From positions 1 through 36,294 of the forward strand of contig NZ_JAGIBD010000034.1 in the NCBI RefSeq assembly GCF_017744555.1: a DNA stretch of 36,294 nt. Reading direction: 5' to 3'. The first letter of the stretch is position 1; every line of letters begins with the position of its first letter. The notes under the pieces are model-generated. The model saw only the letters and a program-made list of their open reading frames with translations, had not been told where the DNA came from and made no database searches. Below are positions 1 through 7,692 of this stretch, one piece after another. The position numbers and the translations under genes are program-made. The DNA is from Cellulomonas sp. GTDB lineage: Bacteria; Actinomycetota; Actinomycetes; Actinomycetales; Cellulomonadaceae.

Positions 1-67
1 GAACGTCGTGCAGTACTCCGACTGGAACGGCGCCAACCAGCAGTGGCAGCTGGTCCGGGTGGGCTGA
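1..67 (+). CDS. C-terminal end of a ricin-type beta-trefoil lectin (CBM13) protein, partial
   Basis: The frame is open from base 2 to a TGA at 65-67 and gives 21 residues, including VVQYSDWNGANQQWQL. The spacing of the aromatic residues and the closing Q-x-W (QQW) are the hallmark of the last repeat of a ricin-B / CBM13 lectin domain. In actinobacteria such domains usually end secreted glycoside hydrolases or proteases. The 5' part lies outside the window, so the catalytic partner is unknown. It fits the carbohydrate-active content of the rest of the window. Confidence 0.7.
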   Translation, partial: NVVQYSDWNGANQQWQLVRVG

Positions 68-112
68 GCCGGCCCGGGACGACGGCGGCTGGGCTCGCCG
101 CGGCCGGCCCGC

Positions 113-628
113 TCACAGCTCCCGGACGGTGAGCAGGCTGCGGCCGTGCACGGACGCGGACACCACCGCGCCCGTCTCGTGGAACTCGAGCTTCTCCAGC
201 ACCCGGCGGGACGCGACGTTCCAGTCCCACACCGACGCCCACAGCCGGGGGTAGCCCGCCGCGCGCGCCCACGCGACCACTGCCGCGCCGGCCTCGGTCG
301 CGTATCCGCGGCCGTGCGCCGACCGCAGCAGCTCGAAGGCCAGCTCAGGCTCGTCGGGCGCCCCACCTTCGTGGCCGATCACGCCGCAGTACCCGATCAC
401 CTCGGCCGTGTCCTTGCGGTGGACGGCGAGCAGCCCGGGCTCGTCCGCGAGCTGCTCGACGATGTCGGCCAGGGTCGGCCGGCCGTCGGCGTCGATCCGC
501 CGGTGCTCGGGCACCCGCGGATCCCTCTCGGTCCACAGCCGGCGGTACGTCGCAGCCTCGTCAGTCCTGCGAGGCCGCAGCATGAGGCGATCGGTCTCGA
601 GGGCGTCCAGCACGCGGATCGGCGCCAT
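113..628 (-). CDS. GNAT family N-acetyltransferase, RimJ/RimL type
   Basis: This 171-aa protein probably transfers an acetyl group from acetyl-CoA to an amine on a protein or small molecule; the substrate cannot be read from the sequence. The N-terminus ETDRLMLRP is the first strand typical of RimJ/RimL-like GNATs. The acetyl-CoA loop is visible as AHGRGYATEA (R/Q-x-x-G-x-A), followed by the C-terminal WDWNVASRRVLEKLEF block (N-x-x-S-x-x-x-x-x-K). Length is normal for the family. The ATG at 628 follows a TA-poor stretch (CACGAT six bases upstream) with no clear Shine-Dalgarno site, so it may be leaderless. It stands alone, opposite in strand to both neighbours. Confidence 0.85.
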   Translation of the reverse strand: MAPIRVLDALETDRLMLRPRRTDEAATYRRLWTERDPRVPEHRRIDADGRPTLADIVEQLADEPGLLAVHRKDTAEVIGYCGVIGHEGGAPDEPELAFELLRSAHGRGYATEAGAAVVAWARAAGYPRLWASVWDWNVASRRVLEKLEFHETGAVVSASVHGRSLLTVREL

Positions 629-833
629 CCGGCGATCGTGCCACGACGAGGTCTCGACGCCGACGGCGGCTGCGCACCGGTCGCCAGGTTGCGCAGCTCC
701 TGAGGAGGGGACGCCGGCCTCCCCCGAGACAGGCCGGAAAGAGGAGGCGGACGACGACGTGAGACGGCACGGGCTGTCACGGGCGCCCGTGAATCGACTG
801 GGCTCCGCGCGCCCGGAACCCTAGCGTCGGCCC

Positions 834-1556
834 GTGCCCGACTACGACAGCAGGCTCGTGGAGCTCTACGACCTGGACAACCCCGACGGTCCGGACCACG
901 ACCACGTGCGCACGCTCGCCGACGAGATCGACGCGCAGGCGATCCTGGACGTGGGGTGCGGGACCGGACTGCTGACCGCCAGCCTCGTGCGGCCGGGCCG
1001 GCGGGTCGTCGGCATCGATCCGTCGGCCACGATGCTCGGGTTCGCCGCGCGCCGCCCCGGCGGCGACGAGGTGACCTGGATGCTGGGCGACTCCCGGGAC
1101 ATCCCGGACGGGCTCTTCGACCTGGCGGTCATGACCGGCAACGTCGCCCAGCACATCCCGGACCCGGCCTGGCAGCGCACGCTGTCCGACATCCACGCCG
1201 CACTTCGCGACGGGGGCGTGCTCACGTTCGAGAGCCGCAACCCGCGCGTCCGAGCGTGGGCGACGTGGTCCGGCGCCGCACCGACGACCCGGGCGACCGG
1301 CCACGGTCCGATGCGGGAGTGGATGGACGTCGACGAGCTGGAGCCGGGCCGGGTCCTGCTGACGGCGTACAACGAGTTCACGGACACCGGTGAGCTCGTG
1401 GTCGAGACGGTGACGCTCGAGTTCCGTGCACGCGAGCAGATCGAGCAGCAGCTCGACGACGCGGGGTTCGCGGTCGCGCACGTCTGGGGCGACTGGTCCC
1501 GAACCCCCTGCACCGACGACGCCCCGATCATGATCTTCGAGGCGCGCCGACGGTAG
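834..1556 (+). CDS. Class I SAM-dependent methyltransferase
   Basis: A 240-aa soluble Rossmann-fold methyltransferase. Motif I (ILDVGCGTG, residues 37-45) binds S-adenosylmethionine. An acidic residue after strand 2 (VVGIDPSATML) and a motif around LGDSRDIPDGLFDLAVMTGN complete the cofactor site. The C-terminal part (EFRAREQIEQQLDDAGFAV) is the usual substrate-side cap of Methyltransf_11/25 relatives. The methyl acceptor is unknown. The GTG start at 834 lies six bases after TAGCGT (822-827), a good -10 element, and no Shine-Dalgarno sequence is present, so the mRNA may be leaderless. The gene converges on the DUF72 gene. Confidence 0.85.
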   Translation: MPDYDSRLVELYDLDNPDGPDHDHVRTLADEIDAQAILDVGCGTGLLTASLVRPGRRVVGIDPSATMLGFAARRPGGDEVTWMLGDSRDIPDGLFDLAVMTGNVAQHIPDPAWQRTLSDIHAALRDGGVLTFESRNPRVRAWATWSGAAPTTRATGHGPMREWMDVDELEPGRVLLTAYNEFTDTGELVVETVTLEFRAREQIEQQLDDAGFAVAHVWGDWSRTPCTDDAPIMIFEARRR

Positions 1557-1608
1557 GCGGGCACGTCGTGCCGCACACAGCGATCCCCCGGCGCCCCCGC
1601 CGGCTGCG

Positions 1609-2316
1609 TCAGAGCAGCGCGAGGAACCGCTCCGCGTCGGCGACGCGAGGCAGGTTGTTGAACATGACGTAGGGCGACGGTCGGCCGTCGACCCGGTCGC
1701 GCAGCCGGCGCAGCTCGTCGTCCGAGTGCACGTGACGCGCGCCGGTGGTGCCGTGCAGCCGGTAGTAGGTCTGCTCTGGCGTCACGGTCTCGGCCTGCAT
1801 CGGGTCGACGACGTGCACGAGATCCAGCTCGGCGCAGAGCTCCGTGAGCAGCGACGCGGGCCACTCACCACGAGGTTCCCACAGCAGTCGCCCCGCGGGG
1901 CGCTCCACCTGTGCCAGGAAGTTCCGCAGCCGTCCGACGTTCTCCGCCGTCGGACGCAAGCTCTTCGGGCACTGGAGCAGCACGGCGGTGGCCCGCAGGA
2001 TCCGGGCGCACTCGAGGGTCCGCTGCCATCCGGCCAGGACCGGCGGTGTGGTCCTGAACGCTCCGACCTGGCCACGCGCGCTGTCCGGCAGAGGCTGCTT
2101 CAGGCGCCGGTAGGTGGGGCTGCCGGACTCGTGCGTGACGACCTGCCACGCCTTGATCGTGAACTCGAAGGCGGCCGGCACCTGGGCTCGCCAGCGCGTC
2201 AGCACGGCGTCGGACGGCGGTTCGTAGAACGTGTGCTGCACCTCGACGACGGGGAAGCGGCGGACGTACGACGCCTGCGAGACCGTCCACCCGCACAGCC
2301 CGACGCGCACGCCCAC
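1609..2316 (-). CDS. DUF72 family protein (YecE-like)
   Basis: This 235-aa protein matches the DUF72/YecE family, a TIM-barrel fold of uncertain biochemical role. Family signs are the opening VGLCGWT, then VEVQHTFYEPPS, FEFTIKAWQVVTHE, LLQCPKSL, LLWEPRGEW and the end YYRLHG...YVMFNN. The GTG at 2316 is chosen because the conserved opening follows at once; a GTG at 2310 is equally possible. A longer open frame upstream overlaps the epimerase gene in another frame and is a shadow. Only 14 bases separate it from the stop of the upstream epimerase on the same strand, so the two are probably co-transcribed. Confidence 0.85.
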   Translation of the reverse strand: MGVRVGLCGWTVSQASYVRRFPVVEVQHTFYEPPSDAVLTRWRAQVPAAFEFTIKAWQVVTHESGSPTYRRLKQPLPDSARGQVGAFRTTPPVLAGWQRTLECARILRATAVLLQCPKSLRPTAENVGRLRNFLAQVERPAGRLLWEPRGEWPASLLTELCAELDLVHVVDPMQAETVTPEQTYYRLHGTTGARHVHSDDELRRLRDRVDGRPSPYVMFNNLPRVADAERFLALL

Positions 2317-2330
2317 CGCCGACCGACCCG

Positions 2331-3329
2331 TCAGAGCGGGCGCGGTCGGTAGGCCTCGAGCAGGCGCTCGGTGAGCGCCTCGAACTGCGGGTCCACCGCC
2401 CGGCGCGCGGGATCGGCGTCGTGCCAGGCGACGATCTCGCGAGCACCCTGCGCGAACGGGATGCGGGGCGAGAACTGCGGGACCAGTCGCCGGATCTTGG
2501 TGTTGTCGAAGATCATCGTGTGCGCCTTGTCGCCGAGGATCCCGGCGCCGAGCTCCGGGTCGGCGGCGGCGATCGCCTCGGACGCGACGTGCACGAGCCG
2601 TGGCTCGTCGACGCCCGCCGCCCGGGCCATCGCGACGTAGATCTGGTCCCACGACGGCGCCTCGTCGCCGGTGATGTGGAACGCCTGGCCGATCGCCTCT
2701 TCACGCCCCAGCAGCCCGACGAGCCCGACCGCGACGTCGGCGCTGTGCGTGATGGTCCACCGCGACGTCCCGTCCCCGGGCACCACGACCTCCAGGCCGC
2801 GGCGCATCCGGTCGACCACCGTCCAGCCGCCGTCCATCGGGACCAGCGTGGCGTCGTAGGTGTGCGACGGGCGCACGATCGTCATCGGCAGACCGGTGTC
2901 GCGGTAGGCGCCGACGAGGAGGTCCTCGCACGCGATCTTGTTCCGGGAGTACTCCCAGAACGGGTTGCGCAGCGGCGTCGACTCGACGACGGGCAGGGAG
3001 GTCGGCGGCGTCTGGTAGGCCGAGGCGGAGCTGATGAACACGTACTGGCCGGTGCGGCCGGTGAACAGGTCGAGGTCGGCCTGGACGTGGTCAGGGGTGA
3101 ACGCCATGAACTCCACGACGGCGTCGAACTCCAGGTCACCGACCGCCGACCGGACGGCCGCCGGGTCGCGGACGTCGGCGTGGAGCACGCGGACGCCGTC
3201 GGGTACCGGCCGCGTCGACGACCTCCCGCGGTTGAGCACGGTGAGCTCGACGCCCTCGGCGACCGCGCGCCGGGCGGCCTCCGCGCTGATGATGCCGGTC
3301 CCGCCGATGAAGAGCGCGCTCAGTGCCAT
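2331..3329 (-). CDS. NAD-dependent epimerase/dehydratase (extended SDR)
   Basis: A 332-aa extended short-chain dehydrogenase probably acting on a nucleotide sugar or similar substrate. It opens with MALSALFIGGTGIIS, the glycine-rich NAD(P) loop. The catalytic YSRNK (Y-x-x-x-K) follows FISSASAYQT, which supplies the active-site serine. TIVRPSHTYD and HITGDEAPSWDQIY are typical of the isoflavone-reductase/UDP-epimerase side of the family. The frame stays open far upstream, but the conserved N-terminus fixes the ATG at 3329. TATCCT, a good -10 box, ends seven bases before this ATG, so translation may be leaderless. It is the first gene of a two-gene unit with the DUF72 gene. Confidence 0.88.
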   Translation of the reverse strand: MALSALFIGGTGIISAEAARRAVAEGVELTVLNRGRSSTRPVPDGVRVLHADVRDPAAVRSAVGDLEFDAVVEFMAFTPDHVQADLDLFTGRTGQYVFISSASAYQTPPTSLPVVESTPLRNPFWEYSRNKIACEDLLVGAYRDTGLPMTIVRPSHTYDATLVPMDGGWTVVDRMRRGLEVVVPGDGTSRWTITHSADVAVGLVGLLGREEAIGQAFHITGDEAPSWDQIYVAMARAAGVDEPRLVHVASEAIAAADPELGAGILGDKAHTMIFDNTKIRRLVPQFSPRIPFAQGAREIVAWHDADPARRAVDPQFEALTERLLEAYRPRPL

Positions 3330-3438
3330 GCCTCGCAGGATACGGAGCGGCAGACGAGCACACCGGTCGGCGGGACACAGCGTGCCCGCGCGAGTGTGCG
3401 GCGCCACGATCGGCCGGGCGACGGGACGGACCGTCGGG

Positions 3439-4248
3439 CTACACCAAGGACGCGAGCAGCCCCAGCCGCTCCGCGGACGCAGATCCGGTGTCGGCGTAGT
3501 AGACGACGAGGACGACGTCGTCCACCGGGAGCTTGTCGCGGTGCAGCTCGAGCTCACCGACGACGGGGTGGCGCACCGTCGTCGTACCGCCCGACAGGGG
3601 GCGCACGTCGTGCCGTGCCCACAGCTCCCGGAAGTGGCCGCTGGCGAGCGAGAGCTCACCCACGAGCTCGACGACCCGGGCGTCGTCGACGGCCTGCCCG
3701 ACAGAGCTGCGGAACGCGGCGACGAACCCGGCGGTCGCGGCCTCCCAGTCGACCTGGAACTCGCGCTCCTCCGGGTCGAGGAGCAGGGAGCGCAACCGGT
3801 TCTCGCCCGGCCGCAGACGCGGCGAGAGCGCGCGGGCGAGGTCGTTGGACGCGAGGACGTCGAACGCCCGACCCTCGACGAACGCGGGCACGTCCAGCGC
3901 CCGCAGGAGGTGGTGGAGCCGCTCGGGGACGCGCTCGACCCTCCTGCGCGGGCGACGGGCCCGGGGCTCCGGCTGAGCGAGCCCGTGCAGATAGTCGCGC
4001 TCGACGTGGCTGAGCTCGAGCACCCGGGCGAGCGCGTCGAGCACCTGCGGGGACGGGTTCCGGTCGCGGCCGCGCTCGAGGCGCAGGTAGTAGTCGGCGC
4101 TGATGCCCGCCAGCATCGCGACCTCCTCGCGCCGGAGCCCGGGCACCCGCCGCCGGCCGTGCGCGACGACGCCCGCGCGTTCCGGGGAGACGAGTCCTCG
4201 CCGGGCGCGCAGGTAGGTGCCCAGCCGGTTCGACTCGTCGTCCGCCAC
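3439..4248 (-). CDS. XRE-type regulator with MmyB-like ligand-binding domain
   Basis: A 269-aa transcription factor. Residues about 8-75 form a helix-turn-helix (RRRVPGLRREEVAMLAGISADYYLRLERGRDRNPS), and residues about 100-265 form the PAS-like MmyB ligand-binding domain that in this family senses small hydrophobic or fatty-acid-like ligands. The motif VPAFVEGRAFDVLASNDLARAL is diagnostic of that domain. The GTG at 4248 gives the usual family N-terminus; the frame extends to 4308 without conserved sequence. It is divergent from the short-chain dehydrogenase at 4353, with 104 bases between the starts. This is a frequent arrangement in actinobacteria and makes that gene its likely target (inference). 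Confidence 0.88.
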   Translation of the reverse strand: MADDESNRLGTYLRARRGLVSPERAGVVAHGRRRVPGLRREEVAMLAGISADYYLRLERGRDRNPSPQVLDALARVLELSHVERDYLHGLAQPEPRARRPRRRVERVPERLHHLLRALDVPAFVEGRAFDVLASNDLARALSPRLRPGENRLRSLLLDPEEREFQVDWEAATAGFVAAFRSSVGQAVDDARVVELVGELSLASGHFRELWARHDVRPLSGGTTTVRHPVVGELELHRDKLPVDDVVLVVYYADTGSASAERLGLLASLV

Positions 4249-4352
4249 ACGAGAACGGTAACCACGGGGCGCGACGGCGTGAGGGGGCCCCGCCACTCCC
4301 CGGATCACGGGGGAACTGCCTCGGAGGGCGGCGGCGCGACACCGTGGGAGCC

Positions 4353-5099
4353 ATGAACCTCACCTCTCGCACCGTCCTCGTCGTCGGCGGCACCTCGGGC
4401 ATCGGGCTCGGGTTGGCCCGCCGCCTCGCCGCCGCAGGCAGCAGCGTCGTCGTCGGCGGCCGCAGCATCGACCGCGTCTCCGACCTGCCCACCGTCCCGA
4501 TCGACGTCACCGACGACGACTCCGTCCGAGCCGCGCGCGACGACGTGCTCGCACGCTTCCCGGACCTCGACGTCGTCGTCACGATGTCCGGCGTGATGCC
4601 CCTCGAGGACCTGCTCGACCCGGGTCACTTCGCCACCGCGCGCGCCACCGTCGAGACCAACGTGCTCGGCACCATCCGCGTGGTCGACGCGTTCACGCCG
4701 CACCTCGTCGGGCGCGGCGCGGGCACCTTCGTCACCGTCAGCTCCGGCATCGGCTTCCTGCCGTTCCCGCCGATGCCGACGTACGGCGCCTCGAAGGCGG
4801 CCGTGCATGCGTACTCCGAGGCGCTGCGCGCACAGCTCGCCGGGACCGGCGTCGACGTCGTCGAGCTGGTGCCGCCTGCCGTCGCGACGACGCCCGCGCA
4901 GCGCGAGCTCAACCCCGCCGCCCTCGACCTCGACGCCTACCTCGACGAGGTGCTGACCCTGCTCGGCACGGACCCGACGCCCGCCGAGATCCTCGTCGAG
5001 GCCGTCCGGATGCACCGGTGGGCCGAGCGCGACGGGACCTACGCCGAGCTCGTCGCCCGTCGGTCGCAGGCCTTGGCGATGCTGCCGGGCCGCGGCTGA
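4353..5099 (+). CDS. Short-chain dehydrogenase/reductase (SDR)
   Basis: A 248-aa classical SDR that should oxidise or reduce a carbonyl or alcohol with NAD(P)(H). The cofactor loop is VVGGTSGIGLGLARRLA, followed by VVVGGRS, whose arginine suggests NADP preference. The catalytic serine is in VTVSSGIG and the Y-x-x-x-K is YGASK. The usual N-A-G motif is replaced by TMSGV, a tolerated variant. The C-terminus (ILVEAVRMHRWAERDGTYAELV) resembles DltE/YciK-like SDRs. The ATG at 4353 was chosen; an in-frame GTG at 4344 would add three residues. It is probably controlled by the divergent MmyB-type regulator. A strong bidirectional hairpin follows the stop. Confidence 0.88.
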   Translation: MNLTSRTVLVVGGTSGIGLGLARRLAAAGSSVVVGGRSIDRVSDLPTVPIDVTDDDSVRAARDDVLARFPDLDVVVTMSGVMPLEDLLDPGHFATARATVETNVLGTIRVVDAFTPHLVGRGAGTFVTVSSGIGFLPFPPMPTYGASKAAVHAYSEALRAQLAGTGVDVVELVPPAVATTPAQRELNPAALDLDAYLDEVLTLLGTDPTPAEILVEAVRMHRWAERDGTYAELVARRSQALAMLPGRG

Positions 5100-5148
5100 C
5101 GCGCAGCGGCCTCCGCAGGGGCCCGAGCTGACCGATCGCGCCTCACGA

Positions 5149-5183
5149 GCGCTCGCCGCCGTCCCGTCGACGGCGGCGAGCGC
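5149..5183. terminator. Bidirectional hairpin terminator between the SDR gene and trpA
   Basis: A perfect 14-bp inverted repeat (GCGCTCGCCGCCGT / ACGGCGGCGAGCGC) with a 7-base loop lies between the convergent stops at 5099 and 5190. There is no long U-run, which is usual for actinobacterial hairpin terminators. Confidence 0.75.
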
Positions 5184-5189
5184 ATCGCG

Positions 5190-6029
5190 TCACCGCGTGG
5201 TCGTCGCGCTGCTCCCTTCGGCCGAGCGGACGGCCTCCGACATCTCCCGGGCGAACGAGCGCACGGCCTCCACGCCGGTGCGGTGGTCGGGGGCGTCCAG
5301 CATCCGCTGCACGAACGCCGACCCGACGATCACGCCGTCGGCGTACCCGGCGACCTCCCGGGCCTGCGCGGCGGTCGAGATGCCGAGCCCCACGCAGACC
5401 GGCAGACGGGTGGTGGCCGCGGCGCGTGCGGCGAGCTCCCTGGCCCGCCCCCCGACGGACTCGCGGGTCCCCGTGACGCCCATGACCGACGCCGCGTACA
5501 CGAAGCCCGAGCTCGCCGCCGTGAGGGCGGCCAGCCGCTCGGCGGTGCTGCTCGGCGCCGCGACGAGGACCGTCGCGAGACCGTGCTCGTCGGCGTGCAC
5601 CCGCCACTGCGCCGACTCCTGCACGGGCAGGTCCGGCAGGATGCAGCCCGCGCCGCCCGCCTCGGCGAGCTCCGCGGCGAACCGCGCGACGCCGTACCGG
5701 TCCACCGGGTTCCAGTACGTCATGACGAGGACTGGCGCGCCGGTGGCCTCGTGCACCTCACGGACCGTGCGCATGACGTCCCGGATCCTCAGGCCGCCGC
5801 GCAGCGCGATGTCGTCGGCAGCCTGGACGACCGGGCCGTCGATCACCGGGTCCGAGTGCGGCAGGCCCACCTCGACGACGTCGGCGCCGCCGTCGACGGC
5901 CGCCGTGATCGCCTCGATGCCGCCGTCGACGGTCGGGAAGCCGGCGGGCAGGTAGGCGATCAGCGCCGCTCGGCCGGCGGCCCGCGCGCTCGCGAGCGTG
6001 TCGGTCAACAGCTGGAGGTTGCCGGTCAT
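5190..6029 (-). CDS. trpA: Tryptophan synthase alpha subunit
   Basis: A 279-aa TIM-barrel protein that cleaves indole-3-glycerol phosphate to indole and glyceraldehyde 3-phosphate and passes indole to the beta subunit. The family core is clear: [28 protein letters not shown] (catalytic Glu and Asp), [44 protein letters not shown] and GVIVGSAFV. Length matches the family. The ATG at 6029 overlaps the trpB stop by four bases (ATGA), so translation is coupled. It is the last gene of the trp segment and ends at a bidirectional hairpin. It appears intact, unlike trpB. Confidence 0.96.
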   Translation of the reverse strand: MTGNLQLLTDTLASARAAGRAALIAYLPAGFPTVDGGIEAITAAVDGGADVVEVGLPHSDPVIDGPVVQAADDIALRGGLRIRDVMRTVREVHEATGAPVLVMTYWNPVDRYGVARFAAELAEAGGAGCILPDLPVQESAQWRVHADEHGLATVLVAAPSSTAERLAALTAASSGFVYAASVMGVTGTRESVGGRARELAARAAATTRLPVCVGLGISTAAQAREVAGYADGVIVGSAFVQRMLDAPDHRTGVEAVRSFAREMSEAVRSAEGSSATTTR

Positions 6030-7265
6030 CGCAGGTCGCTCCCCTCGTCCAGGCCGAAGTACCGGGCCGCCGTGTCCATGTCCTTGTCGCCGCGCCCGGA
6101 CAGGCTGACGACGATCAGCCCGTCCTCGCCCAGCTCCCTGCCGACCGCGAGCGCACCCGCGAGCGCGTGCGCCGACTCGATGGCCGGGATGATGCCCTCG
6201 GTCACCGAGAGCAGCCGCATCGCGCGCATCGCCTCGTCGTCGGTCACGGCCCGGTACTCCGCTCGTCCCGCGTCCCGCAGGTACGAGTGCTCGGGGCCGA
6301 CGCCCGGGGTAGTCGAGGCCGGCCGAGATCGAGTACGGCTCGGTGATCTGGCCCTCGTCGTCGTGCAGGAGGTACGACCGGGAGCCGTGCAGGATGCCGG
6401 GCTCGCCCATGGTGAGGGTGGCGGCGTGCTCACCGCTCTCGACGCCGTGACCGGCGGGTTCGCAGCCGATCAGGCGGACGTCGACGTCGGGCACGAACGC
6501 GTGGAAGAGCCCGATGGCGTTGGAGCCGCCACCCACGCACGCGATCGCGGCGTCCGGGAGCCGCTCCGCGCGCTCGAGGAGCTGGCGGCGCGCCTCGACG
6601 CCGATGACCCGCTGGAAGTCGCGGACCATCATCGGGAACGGGTGCGGGCCCGCGACCGTGCCGAACAGGTAGTGCGTGGTCTCGACGCTGGCCACCCAGT
6701 CGCGGAACGCCTCGTTGATGGCGTCCTTGAGCGTGCCGTTCCCGGACCGCACGGCGACGACCTCCGCGCCGAGCATCCGCATGCGCGCCACGTTGAGGGC
6801 CTGGCGCTGGATGTCGGTCTCGCCCATGTAGACCCGGCAGTCCAGGCCCAGGAGCGCGCACGCGGTCGCCGTGGCCACGCCGTGCTGGCCCGCGCCGGTC
6901 TCCGCGACGACGCGGGTCTTGCCCATCCGCTTCGTGAGCAGGGCCTGGCCCAGCACGTTGGTGATCTTGTGCGAGCCCGTGTGGTTCAGGTCCTCGCGCT
7001 TGAGGAAGACCCGGGCGCCCCCGGCGTGCTCGGCGAACCGAGGCACCTCCGTGAGCGGACTCGGGCGGCCGGTGTAGTGGGCGAGCAGGTCGTCGAGCTC
7101 CGCGGCGAAGCCGGGGTCGGTCCTGACCTTGTCGTACTCGACGGCGACCTCGTCGACCGCGGCGACGAGCGCCTCGGGGACGAACTGGCCGCCGAACGCG
7201 CCGAAGTACCCCGCGGCGTCGGGGACATGCCGTTCAAGGGCAGGGAAGAAGAACGTGCTGGGCAT
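6026..7265 (-). pseudogene. trpB: Tryptophan synthase beta subunit, interrupted by a one-base frameshift
   Basis: TrpB condenses indole with serine using pyridoxal phosphate. The first frame, from the ATG at 7265, carries [30 protein letters not shown] (PLP lysine in HKITN), [15 protein letters not shown] and the phosphate loop GGGSNAIG, and reaches [10 protein letters not shown]. The next residues ([16 protein letters not shown] onward to [16 protein letters not shown]) are in a different frame. Reading the reverse strand, GGG stands where GG would keep the frame; the extra base lies in the CCC run at 6303-6305. Removing it restores a 412-aa protein of normal length with every conserved block. 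This could be a true lesion or a homopolymer sequencing error. The stop overlaps the trpA start (ATGA). Confidence 0.92.
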
Positions 7266-7361
7266 GCGGGAACCTCACGGTGAGCGGGGATGACGGACGT
7301 CCGTACGGGGCGTCCGAGCTCGCCGCAGGAGACAGCCCTGCACGACGACCGTGGCACGCCC

Positions 7362-7520
7362 CTAGGGGGCGCCCCGCCATCGCATGCCCTTGACCTGCCC
7401 AGGCTCCGCGCCGATGTGGTACCTCACGCGGCGCCCGTGGACCCGGCGCGCCGGCGACCCGCAACCGCACGGGCGGCAGCCCGGGGCGAGGCGCGCACCG
7501 ATCAGCATGCCGGCGAGCAT
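7362..7520 (-). CDS. Small basic TrpM-like protein upstream of trpB
   Basis: A 52-aa ORF from ATG 7520 (alternative ATG 7508) to TAG at 7362, with 96 bases to the trpB start on the same strand. It has a short hydrophobic start (MLAGMLIGARLA) and then a Cys/Arg-rich part, PGCRPCGCGSPARRVHGRR, followed by VRYHIGAEPGQVKGMRW. From memory, this resembles the small conserved proteins found between trpC and trpB in actinobacterial trp operons, called TrpM in Streptomyces, where it modulates tryptophan synthesis. I could not check this by search. Position, strand and the non-random C-terminal motif support a real gene. No trpC lies upstream. Confidence 0.5.
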   Translation of the reverse strand: MLAGMLIGARLAPGCRPCGCGSPARRVHGRRVRYHIGAEPGQVKGMRWRGAP

Positions 7521-7571
7521 AGCCGCAGCGCCGGTGCGCGGACGTTCGGCCCGAAAGGGCAGTCGCCAGCA

Positions 7572-7597
7572 ACTGGCCGGACCGTAGTTTGGCCAGT
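7572..7597. promoter_or_regulatory. Inverted repeat between the trp segment and the flavin oxidase gene
   Basis: Perfect 7-bp arms ACTGGCC (7572-7578) and GGCCAGT (7591-7597) flank a 12-base centre that is A/T-richer than its surroundings. It lies between the divergent TrpM-like ORF and the flavin oxidase gene and could be an operator for either side. The regulator is unknown. The rest of 7521-7692 shows no convincing gene. Confidence 0.35.
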
Positions 7598-7692
7598 GAC
7601 GGACGGGTCGCTCGCCTGGTTCATGGCAGCCGCGCTGCCGCCACGAACGCGCCACGGGCGTCCGATGGCAGATCAGCAGGGGGCCGCACGAC

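Noticed and set aside
1557..1608. A terminator between the methyltransferase and DUF72 genes
   Set aside because: Only a 5-6 bp GC stem is present; too weak to claim.
2331..4265. A 644-codon open frame that would fuse a regulator-like part to the epimerase
   Set aside because: The upstream half is an out-of-frame shadow of the MmyB-type regulator; the epimerase has a clear ATG and glycine-rich start at 3329.
5190..7265. A natural trpB-trpA fusion protein
   Set aside because: The frame runs on only because of the one-base insertion; the segment between is meaningless Arg-rich sequence, and the true TrpB end and an ATGA overlap exist in the other frame.
7266..7361. A trp attenuator or Trp-codon leader peptide before trpB
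   Set aside because: No run of Trp codons followed by alternative hairpins was seen.
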